Positions 28,641 through 38,700 of a stretch of 64,000 nt of DNA are shown here, piece by piece. Each line of letters opens with the position of its first letter. Within the stretch, counting starts at the first letter, position 1. The stretch is from Acanthaster planci (lineage: Eukaryota > Echinodermata > Asteroidea > Valvatida > Acanthasteridae), in NCBI RefSeq assembly GCF_001949145.1, contig NW_019091487.1:727000-790999 (forward strand), in the 5' to 3' direction. The notes under the pieces were generated by a model, which had not been told where the DNA came from, ran no database searches, and saw nothing but the letters and a program-made list of their open reading frames with translations. Made by a program: the position numbers and the translations under genes.

Positions 28641-29674
28641 AATTTGAAGATGATATGCACCAGAATTATAAAGCCCATCATCATGACTACGTAAGCTTGA
28701 AGGGTTTTCGCAGATCACATCACAGATGTTCTGCAGCTTTTAGCAACATTGCATCACACCTCGCTCGCGAACTCATGCCTAGCCTGCTCAATGACGATTG
28801 CGAAACTCATCCCAGGCAGATCGTAGTGGACCGATAATATCCCACGCATGCAATGTACTGCACATGTACAATGTACATGTAGGCCTCAGTACATTGAGTT
28901 TGGCCCAGGCGAACTGCAGCACCACACTGGCATAGCAACGAGATCTCGGGCTGCACGTTCCATGTGATTGCTGGCGCGGTACAAAAAACTCCATAAAATC
29001 TTCTGAAACTACAGGAGGATTTGAGAAAAAACAAACAAGCAAAGAATATTTGTGCTGCTAATACTTACTCCTGTTAACTGGCACATCGAGGGAGGATTTA
29101 AGTCCAAAACAACGGAACGAAAAAGTAGCTCTTTTCTCGACGGACGATGCTAACACGGTGGCTCACGGATAATGCATGCATGCATTGTGGCGCGCAGAGT
29201 TTGTGTATCGTGTACGGCACTAGCACTGCGCGTACTTCGTACACTGAATGGAATTTCGCAATCTGTACACACACGCGCGGGTCACCAACCGATTTACTAC
29301 TACGCCCAGGTCATTCTAGGTCTGCACGCAGCCGCACTTGTTTCGATTAAATGTTAATCTAATTTGTGAACAGGTCATTTGGCTGCCGTACCACTGCCAG
29401 ATAACTTGTCCAGCAATGAAGTAACAATTACGGCTTTGTGTTTATCAGTTTCGTATTGTTTTCATTTTTCTTATTTCATTGCGGCGAACCACACATCATA
29501 AAGTACAAAAACGTACAAAATAGTACATGTAAATGAAAAAGAATAAAAGAACACTATCAATTACCGGTAGATCTGCGATGGCGAGACTAGACTGAGGGGC
29601 TGTGTAACAGTCTGAGTCCTGTCTGGCACAGCCTACAAAACAAATTCCAGAGAATGAAATCGTGCCAAATAGGT

Positions 29675-29915
29675 TGATATGCACCAGAATTATAAAGAGT
29701 TTGTGTATCGTGCATGTACGGCACTAGCACTGCCCGTACTTCGTACACTGAATGGAATTTCAAAATAGTACATGTAAATGAAAAAGAATAAAAGAACACT
29801 ATCAATTACCGGTAGATCTACGATGGCGAGACTAGACTGAGGGGCTGTGTAACAGTCCTGTCTGGCACAGCCTACAAAACAAATTCCAGAGAATGAAATC
29901 GTGCCAGATAGGTTG
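29675..29915. repeat. Mosaic duplication built from three nearby segments
   Basis: This block joins copies of three upstream segments in their original order: 28651-28673 (23 bp, TGATATGCACCAGAATTATA start), 29196-29256 (about 60 bp) and 29516-29676 (about 160 bp). Differences are few: a 4-bp insertion in the middle piece, and a 6-bp deletion plus a few substitutions in the last. The intervening sequences are missing. Confidence 0.88.
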
Positions 29916-30323
29916 TAGAATAAGTCTTCATAATATTTTTAAAAATAACTCACGTCAAATCCTAAAAAAAACCTTCAGGCTGAAGTTTTTTAGGATTGGA
30001 TGTGAGCAAAAATTTTTATCTTTTAAGACTTAATTCCACTAGTTCAGGGTCAGTTACTTCGCAAATGTTTCATTTAAAGTTCAGAGGGATGTAAACCTTT
30101 GCCAAGTTAATGAGTACTTTTTGAAAGATTTCCCATTTTCCAATAGTTCTAAGCTGACCTATTTTATTGGTTTTATAAGGGAAGCGGAAGGCTGAGACAA
30201 ATCAAAACTCGAATGCTCCATTCAAAAGGAGCGCGCCCTCTAATGCATAAACCAGGTTTAAATCTTTAACTAAAACCACAATGAGAATATAGCGCGGGAG
30301 ATGCAAACAAAGGGAAGGCATCT

Positions 30324-31491
30324 TACGGCGCTCTGTGAGTGCCATCCGACTTGTTCAGATACTGAGATAATTTATCTTTGTAAGTCGACTTATGAAGCGT
30401 ATTTAGTCGATTTAACGAGATAAATGATGTAGTTTAGTTGACTTCCTAAGTATAGTAAGTCGACATCACGAGATATTTTATGACATCAAGCCTGCTTCCA
30501 GGGTTCCCTATATCGACTTGGCGAAATAATTTATGTTATTAAATCGACTTCCTAATTCAGGTAAGTGGACTTGGCGAGATAATTTATGTCATCAAGTTTA
30601 CTTCCAGAACTCGGTTTGTCGTCTCAGAGAGATGATTTTTGTTTTCAAGCCTACTTCCGGATTTTGCTTGTGTCAAGTTGGCGAGGTAAGTTAAATACTC
30701 AAGTTGAATTCCTAATTCTAGTAAGTCGACTTGGCGATACAATTATGTCATCAAGTCTACTTTCAGAATTCACTAATGTCGACTTGTCGAAATAAATTTC
30801 GCTGTCAAGTCGATTTCCAAATTCTAGCGAGTCGACTTGGCCGAGCGAGAAAATACACTGCAGGTCACGTTGAGTAGTCAGTTCATGCCTGCATGTTGTA
30901 CACTTGATGACATGGATTATCCTGCCAAGTTGACTTACTAGAATTATGAAGTCAACTTGCAACATTATTTATATGGCCAAGTCCTCACAGTGAATTTTAG
31001 AAGCAGACTTGATGACATAAATTATCTCGCCAAGTCGACTTACTAGAATTAGGAAGTCGACTTACTAGAATTAGGAAGTCGACTCACTGACATAGAGTAT
31101 CTTTTCAAGTCGACCTACCAGAATTAGGAAGTTGGATTGACTACATAAATTTTCTTACCAAGTCGTCTTACCACAATTGTAAAGTCTACTTGACAACAAA
31201 TTATCTCGCCGAGTTGACACTCGCGAATTCCAAAAGCAGACTTGATAACATAAGTTATCTCGCCAAGTCGTCTCACCAAATAGGGGGTGACTACATAAAT
31301 TATCTCGCCAATATATAGGGAACTCTGGAATCAGGCTTGATGTCATGAAATATCTCGCGATGTCGACTTACTATACAGTTAGGAAGTCGACTTGACAACA
31401 TACTCGACTAAATACGCTTGACAAGCCGACTTACTAAGATAAATTATCTCGGTATCTGAACAAGTCGGATGGCACTCACAGAGCGCCGTAG
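30324..31491. mobile_element. Foldback-type element, 1.17 kb
   Basis: Two long arms are inverted copies of each other. The outer ends (TACGGCGCTCTGTGAGTGCC and its complement, ending at 31491) are nearly perfect for about 50 bp. Similarity then continues with drift for several hundred bases, leaving only a short unpaired centre near 30850-30905. The arms are made of degenerate direct subrepeats of about 60 bp with the core AAGTCGACTTGGCGAGATAA. Long inverted repeats built from short direct repeats define foldback transposons such as Drosophila FB and the sea urchin TU elements. No transposase is encoded and no target duplication is evident. Confidence 0.85.
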
Positions 31492-31499
31492 TACCTTTC

Positions 31500-31615
31500 G
31501 AGAACAACCAAAATAACCTCGTTGAAAGACGTATCGTGGATAGCGCGCGCACTTTAATTGTTCGACTGGTGAGTCGTCCACAGTGCGTAGTGACTGTGTC
31601 ATTTTGGTTGTTCTC
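31500..31615. repeat. Short inverted repeat beside the foldback element
   Basis: GAGAACAACCAAAAT at 31500-31514 is mirrored by ATTTTGGTTGTTCTC at 31601-31615, a perfect 15-bp stem with an 86-base loop. Confidence 0.8.
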
Positions 31616-31660
31616 TAAGAGTGCTTTCCCAAACAAAGCCACGAAGGTCACTCCACTGGC

Positions 31661-32086
31661 TACCCCCAGAACTATGGGGTCCGACGTCCGCTCCGCTCCC
31701 ACGAACCCCACAGAAAGTGAGCCTTTTTCGCCGCAGGCTATGCATGACGTTTAACAGGGTACGAACAGGGATTCCATTATAGTTGTGTACCCACAGAAAT
31801 GCTGCTTCTTTTCCCCCAAGAATTTTATGTAAGATAGCTTACATACCTTCGTTGTGAGAACCAAGAAAGAAAAGGGCCAAAACCACGCCGTTTCCCCCAC
31901 CCCCCAAAAGGGCAAATACTTCCTGATCAGCGTCTGAGAATCATGCGGTTCACGTGTACTTTCGAAGACGAGCCACGACCAAATGGTTGACGACGCTGCA
32001 GCCATTTTCCCTACGTGTGTGTGTAATTCTTAGCCGCCGGGGAGCGGAGCGGACGTCGGACCACACAAGATCAGTTCTGGGGGGTA
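31661..32086. repeat. Inverted repeat enclosing a possible exon
   Basis: A 23-bp CpG-rich arm (31678-31700) has a perfect inverted copy at 32040-32062. Just outside lie TACCCCCAGAACT (31661) and its near-complement AGTTCTGGGGGGTA (ending 32086). The 426-bp unit looks like a small element with inverted ends, but no target duplication was seen. Confidence 0.75.
31847..32005 (-). CDS. Possible orphan first coding exon
   Basis: On the minus strand GGAAAATGGCTGCAGC gives a good start context. The frame stays open for 53 codons to ACGAAG|GTATGT, a strong donor (phase 0). The second half is hydrophobic (LPFWGVGETAWFWPFSFLVL). I recognise no family, and no matching downstream exon could be chosen. 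The exon sits inside an inverted repeat, so it may be transposon-borne or coincidental. Confidence 0.22.
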
Positions 32087-32689
32087 TATCCGATGGCCCG
32101 ATCCGATGGCCCGGACCAATGGCCCGCCCGCACAATCTGGGCATACACCATGTTATGGGAAAATGTTTTTTATTGCTATAATTGAAAGGAGACAAGTCTT
32201 TTCAAGGTTAACAGCTCATTTAATGATTCAGTTATCCAAACATTTTTCAAAGAGAAAAAAAATGTAAAACCATAAAATTCAAATAATACACTCAGAAGGT
32301 TTGCTCATAGAACAAGATCTCAAGTAAGCCTTAAGATTCAATAGTTTTTGAAGTACAATAAAACTGATTTCCAAAATTATTCATCTTCAGGCAAACTTGA
32401 ATATTCTCAATTCTGATTGGTCGATCCATGGTAACAAACAGTGTGATATATAACTGTATTGCATGGTTCATATCAAACCCGTATAATGTGCTGTTCCAAC
32501 TCAACGCACTGCATTATTTTTAGGCTAAGTAAAAGCAAATCGCACAACTGCAAAATTTAGTTAAAATTCAAAGGTGGCGCTTTCGATCGCATAGCGCGAC
32601 GCAGTGGCGCTATACGAAATTTGCTTATCTTTACTGAGCGTCACGTTTGCTTAAAGATAAATTCATTATCACGTTTGTGGAACACACAA

Positions 32690-32770
32690 AACAATAATAA
32701 TGTAGTGCGTCCCGGCGTGTCCCGCATCCGACTCGTTCGGGACACACACACACTACATTATTCCTTGTTC
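32690..32770. repeat. Imperfect hairpin, CACTACATTATT stem
   Basis: AATAATGTAGTG followed by GTGTCCCG is answered by CGGGACAC and CACTACATTATT, leaving a short loop rich in CpG. It is possibly the end or centre of a decayed element. Confidence 0.6.
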
Positions 32771-33100
32771 CATTTGCACTCGTGTGATAACTAATGTATT
32801 TAACAGTAAGGTTGCCTTTTTACAAATGCTCTAATCTCGCTAAGCTGGATCAAGGAATGAGCAAGGCCCTTTGCCATCGTGCAAGAAATTCTCTCCAGCA
32901 AACACTGGCACCTCCCTTGTACTCAAGTATAGAGGTCAGAGATAAGAATATAAAACAATTTGATTTGAAATAATTCTTCAGATTGGTTTATCCATGGCCG
33001 CAGCAGACTGTGTGGTATGCAACAGTCATACATAGGGGTGTAACGATACGTATCGTAAAAACGAAAAAAACACTAAGACGAAAGCCAATTTACAATTCAC

Positions 33101-33839
33101 TTGGTAACTCACCAATGGTAGCTTACCAATGGTAACTCACCAATAGTAACTTACCAATGGTAGCTTACCAATGGTAACTTACCGATGGTAGCTTACCAAT
33201 GGTAACTTGCCAATGGTAGCTTACCAATGGTAANNNNNNNNNNNNNNNNNNNNNNNNNNNNNNNNNNNNNNNNNNNNNNNNNNNNNNNNNNNNNNNNNNN
33301 NNNNNNNNNNNNNNNNNNNNNNNNNNNNNNNNNNNNNNNNNNNNNNNNNNNNNNNNNNNNNNNNNNNNNNNNNNNNNNNNNNNNNNNNNNNNNNNNNNNN
33401 NNNNNNNNNNNNNNNNNNNNNNNNNNNNNNNNNNNNNNNNNNNNNNNNNNNNNNNNNNNNNNNNNNNNNNNNNNNNNNNNNNNNNNNNNNNNNNNNNNNN
33501 NNNNNNNNNNNNNNNNNNNNNNNNNNNNNNNNNNNNNNNNNNNNNNNNNNNNNNNNNNNNNNNNNNNNNNNNNNNNNNNNNNNNNNNNNNNNNNNNNNNN
33601 NNNNNNNNNNNNNNNNNNNNNNNNNNNNNNNNNNNNNNNNNNNNNNNNNNNNNNNNNNNNNNNNNNNNNNNNNNNNNNNNNNNNNNNNNNNNNNNNNNNN
33701 NNNNNNNNNNNNNNNNNNNNNNNNNNNNNNNNNNNNNNNNNNNNNNNAATGGTAACTTACCGATGGTAGCTTACCAATGGTAACTTGCCAATGGTAGCTT
33801 ACCAATGGTAACTTACCAATGGTAACTTGTCAATGGTAA
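33101..33839. repeat. 14-bp minisatellite interrupted by the gap
   Basis: Units alternate ACCAATGGTAACTT and ACCAATGGTAGCTT (33101-33233 and 33748-33839). TTACCAATGGTAA is nearly its own reverse complement. True array length is unknown because of the N run. Confidence 0.95.
33234..33747. other. Assembly gap (514 N) inside the 14-bp array
   Basis: Run of N with the same minisatellite on both sides, so the missing sequence is very likely more of the array. Confidence 1.
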
Positions 33840-34072
33840 GCTTATAGGTGATGAGGACAAGAAGCTTCTGCAATGCGAGTCACAAAATTAAACATAGAAC
33901 TGCATTTATTTCTCCAAGTGTTTCTGGTTTATTAATATTAGGCCAACCAAAATAATAGCAATGCTTCCTATTACGTTGAAAAAAAATAGGTTGGGTAGGT
34001 GGGTAGTATCTTGTTTCATCGAAAGTTTTTGGGTCAAAAAGTTCAGGCTCAGAATTTTTCTTAATTGAAAAG

Positions 34073-34262
34073 TTATTTTGATGGTCTGCGGTGTATTTCA
34101 TCCACTTTTTTTTTCTGCGGATTCATAACTTGAGGATCGGTCCTGTCAAAGATTGTATACAAGTCAGAGCCTCTTCAAACAATTATACATTTGTGTTGCA
34201 GTGAAATTTCGCTAAGTTAATATCCAAACGTTGTTTGAAAGCTCGTACAAAACGTCATACAC
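34073..34262 (+). repeat. 190-bp segment repeated at 35234-35422
   Basis: From TTATTTTGATGGTCTGC to AAAGCTCGTACAAAA the two segments are collinear with scattered substitutions and small indels. This copy is inside the hAT element and the other just outside its right end. Confidence 0.85.
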
Positions 34263-35233
34263 ATATAACTTTGCGCATCCCGCCGGCGCCAGTCGTCACG
34301 AAACTCTCCATCGCCGAAAGCGAGAATGTACTTATCTTATTTCAAGTCGTAAATTCACAGTGAAATGCGTGCTACTGCAAGTAACAGCGGAGATTGTTAG
34401 TCACTACTTGCACTCACACATGAACGGCTGAAATAAGTCTCACTGACACATGTATGAATATTGATGTTTTGTGGACAGCCAATCACAACACAATCACCGA
34501 TGGTCCCAAGAAGGCTTGCGCTCGCGCTTCGAGTCCAGTATGTAGTACGTGTATACACGTGCGCACGTACGCGCATATAAACATGCACATGTACTGTACA
34601 TGTACATGTATGCTGTACATGTAGAATCAGTCTAGTAGTGCGCATAACAGAGCTTCAGAAGATACTACCGCGTAAAAAAATCGGCGCTTACGCAAGGAAG
34701 GAAAACCTTTTTGGTTTAACAAACGACAGGATAAAGTCCGATATGCATCCAATTTTCTCATGACACCGAGATCGGTGTGAAAGTTTGGCCGCGCCGTTAC
34801 ATCCACGATACATGCCCGACTGTCACTTTTGTTTTCTACTGCCAGATACGTCATGTACATGTACGTTCGGCGAGTTATCAGTGATGCTTAAACCCAACCA
34901 AACTATTTCTTGCAAGAGTAATCAGTAAAGGCGACATTACAAATATAAAGCTATACATTTCAACTTTTTAAGGCCTAATTTTATTTTCTACTTACTGCAC
35001 ATTTTGTCAATATCGCGATTCACATTTTAGAATCGCGATTATCGATGCATCGGTGAACCGTTACACCCCTAGTCATACATGTTTCCCATCCTATGTATTG
35101 CACAATTCTGAGTCTAATCAGTTTATTTCATCTCTCATGAGGAAATATCAAGAACTGTATGCTCAGGGTCCTACGAATTCAAAAGCAGTGCCTATTTGCC
35201 AAGTTGAGAGGAAAATAAACGTTATTATAAAAA

Positions 35234-35422
35234 TTATTTTGATGGTCTGCAGTGCATTCTATCCACATTTTTTCTGCAGATTCATAACTTGAGGATCGGT
35301 CCTGTCAAAGATTGTATCCAAGACAGAGCCTCTTCAAACAATTATACAATTGTGTTGCAGTGACATTTCGATAAGTTAATATCCAAAAATTGTTTGAAAG
35401 CTCGTACAAAATATCACACACC
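35234..35422 (+). repeat. Partner copy of the 34073-34262 segment
   Basis: Direct repeat of the segment inside the hAT element, located 160 bp beyond the element's right target duplication. It may be the source of the internal copy, or both may belong to one repeat family. Confidence 0.8.
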
Positions 35423-35509
35423 TAATGCATGATGTTGGCCTTATGGTGTGTTGGACATCAGACTCATAGCACTTTATTACATGTTGGTTTCACTCATGCC
35501 CCGTGATGA

Positions 35510-35515
35510 TTTATT
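35510..35515 (-). terminator. Polyadenylation signal, PSMF1 (candidate)
   Basis: Minus-strand AATAAA about 265 bases after the PSMF1 stop codon; a second copy lies at 35473-35478. This would give a 3'UTR of roughly 0.3 kb. Confidence 0.45.
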
Positions 35516-35779
35516 ATTAGAACATGTTGATGTGTTTCATTAGGATGTCAAATGAAACGAAGCAGCATGTTACCAAATGTTAAAGAATGAAAAACAGTCT
35601 GATCACCTTGGTCAAATCACTGAAAATATCTCAATTTTCATCCTAGTAATATTATAAAGTCAAGGAGGACCTAAGATCCCTCTGGAAAAAGAACAGTAAC
35701 GCTGAAATATGACTCATCAAACTTTTTCATGCAGACATGCTATGACATTTTTCTTAACCAGAAAGGAGATCAGCATGGT

Positions 35780-38700
35780 TCACATGAACATGTCATCAAA
35801 TCCTGGTGGGGGCTCATGGTCAGGGTCTGGTTCGCCGCGGTATCTCCCCTGCGGATTGGGAAGACCCCCGTCTGGGTTTGGTGGACCAACGGGATCAAAC
35901 CTAGCACCCGGAGGAACTGCACCCCTGCAGACCAAAAAGAAAGCAAATCTTGTCAAGGCAAGCAAGCCAGAGAAACACAACAACCCACAGGACAGCACTT
36001 TTTTAAGTTGGTCTATACTTTTGCCTAGTTGCTAGTTGGTCAATAGAGGGCGGTATATATGATTAATAGCGTACCATTTACTGAGCTAAGCAATGAAGCA
36101 ATCATTGCACTATTCAAACCTATTTGACTATGCCACTGAAAAATGTGACACTGCCGCAAAGACAAGATGGACAATGTTCCGTACTAGGTATCCAAGGGGA
36201 GGAACAAGTCCATATTGAAATAGGAAGGCACTCTTTGGTTTGGGTAAAATCTTTTGTGTTTCCTTTAAATTTCCCCACTTCAAATAGCACCCCCTTACTG
36301 AATCAGCCATGCTTCAAAAGGGCTTACTGTTAGGTGGCAGTGTTGGCTTTTCTACCAGAAGTTGCTTCATTTTACCAAAATTTGCACTCTTATTAAGAGT
36401 ACTTACAACTTTGCCTTTTCCAAAAAGCCATTTGCAAGTTAAATTTGAATAAAATCTGGTACACTGAGTTATCTGATAGCACATAAACATAACGATTTGA
36501 ATTCCCCAGACTAACGACACTGTTGCTATGATTCGGGCAAGCTTTTGCAGAGCGACCACCATCTCTGGAATGGACTGGTTCCTTTGTGCCCTTCTTATCC
36601 ATTGAGAACAGTGTATTGTTGCACGGCGTCTCTTATGTAACTAAGCAAAAGCTTGCCCCGAATCACGAGGTATAGCAACAGTGGTTTTTGTATTGAAAAT
36701 TAAAGTTGTTATGATTAAGTGAATTTAAAGAACTCAGTGTAACAGATTTGGGTCAAAGTTAACTTGCAAAAGGCTTATTTACTTGCCTCGGTAATCTTCC
36801 AGGCATTCCAAGTCCTCCCCTATACCCTCCAGGGTAACCTGGCTGGGGAAAGCCTGACCTTGTAGGATCCATCAACATACCAGGTGGAGCTCTGCTAAAT
36901 GGATCCAAATCACCCTCACCAACAACGAAAGGATTTCTTGGTTGTCCCCTGGAAAGAGAATGGAAAAGTCAAGTTCTTTAAGTCAATGCTGAGCCACACA
37001 CAAGAAAAGCACACTACGGAGTTCTAGAAGTGCCTTCCAATTGTCTGAGATCTTGATAGGGCTAAGTCAATTTGAATAATTCACTATTTGAATATTCGAC
37101 TGTCAAGTCAATCGAATATCCAAATGTTCAATATAAGCAATAACACACACAATTGTACATTATAATCGCTATAATAGCTTCTCACGTCTAGGAGTATCTC
37201 TAGCCAGGATTTAGCAAGATTTAAGAGATGAACAATACTTCTTGCCCTGCTGAAAGTTTCTGTTCCTTTTACATTTTTGATGAATAATTTACTTTTTGAA
37301 TCGTTGTAAGATTCCTGTTGCTTTTCATTTGAATCTGCTTGAAACAAACCTCCATAAGGCAATTTTTCTCATTTAAAGCAAGAGAACATTGTCCCTTTTC
37401 ATGAATTTTGCATTAGAATAGGATGATGACATCCTGAAAATAAGATGACAACATCCTGAAATAATTTATCATGACAATTGTAGAAGTAACTGATAAATTA
37501 TTCCAGGATATCGACTATCGTCATGCTATGTATCTAAAGATGCTTTCCATTCTTTTCAGGATGCCATTTTTCTGGGCTAGGTTATCTCAGATTTTGCCGT
37601 TTTATTTTTAGGATGTCATAATCCTGTGATAAACTACAAAGTCAACTTCTAAAATATTTAATGTAGATACAAATGTTATTGATCTAAGCACTGACCTTTT
37701 GAGTCCCCCCCCAAAAAAAACATAAAACGAAAGGTGTTTGCGTTAAGAAGTTTGGATTTATAACTTTGATATGGTGCAGCAGAATACTTTGAAAATATAC
37801 AGTACTTTCTGAAACACCGGGCCCTATGCATCAACAGTTTGTACCAGAATTTATCTGTCAGCTTTTGTCACACATTACAAATGAATTATATTTAAGATGT
37901 ATTAAGTATCACTCCAAACTGCATTTATACAACATCCAACCAAAAGCAAATCATATGTAAGAAGTTAATGGAAAAATTAATTCTCAATTGATAAGAATGT
38001 CTACACTTTGTGAAATACTGACCAATCTGGTCTGCCATCTTGATTAGGTTGTCTCCTTGGTATTCTGAGGGGATCTGTGTCATCCTCCTGACTCCTTGTG
38101 CTCTGCTGCGATGGTGTGTCTCTGGGGCTCTGGCGAGATGTAGAGTTTGTTTCTTTCAGTTTGTCCATCAGTTCTGATTTGAATTCTTGCTGAAGTTTGT
38201 CAATATTCTTAAACATTCTAGGAAAAATATTGATGTTAAGACAGAGAGTAAGAGATAGTCTATCATAAGTCAAATACATCAGTCCTGTAACAAACAACTG
38301 AAAAAAGGATGCCTTTTACAAAGTTCATTTGAATACATGTAGTTTTACAAAACTTGAGAGAGTGTGACTTATTAGGGATTTTTGATGAATTCAATAAGGA
38401 AAGATTCAGTAAAATTGTCAAGACATTGCTTAATCAGAAAGGGACTTTTGGAAGTTGTACAATGTACAAGTATGTTCAGAGCGACTGCACGCTGCCCCCT
38501 TCAATCTGACAATGTCTGTCATCTACGTATGTTTATTAGTGGAAAATATATCAGAATTTCCCAACCTTAACTAAGAGCACACAATAACGCACATCCTCAT
38601 TCATCCTTCAAGGCTTTTGGTGTCAAAATGGGATGACCTGAACACCTTAATCACACACTTTGATTAATTTACTATAGCCTCCCACAGGTGAAGATTTGGC

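Larger units (their letters stand above)
33033..35071. mobile_element. hAT superfamily element with 8-bp target duplication
   Basis: The left end TAGGGGTGTAACG (33033) and right end CGTTACACCCCTA (to 35071) are perfect inverted repeats. They are bracketed by a perfect 8-bp direct repeat GTCATACA (33025-33032 and 35072-35079), the hallmark of hAT transposition. Subterminal ACCGATGCATCGATAATCG resembles other hAT ends. No transposase frame is visible, so it is non-autonomous, though an estimated-size gap removes part of the centre. Inside are a 14-bp minisatellite and a segment duplicated just outside the right end. Confidence 0.9.

Noticed and set aside
33221-33805. Long open frames spanning the N run
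   Set aside because: Artefact of undefined bases between minisatellite copies.
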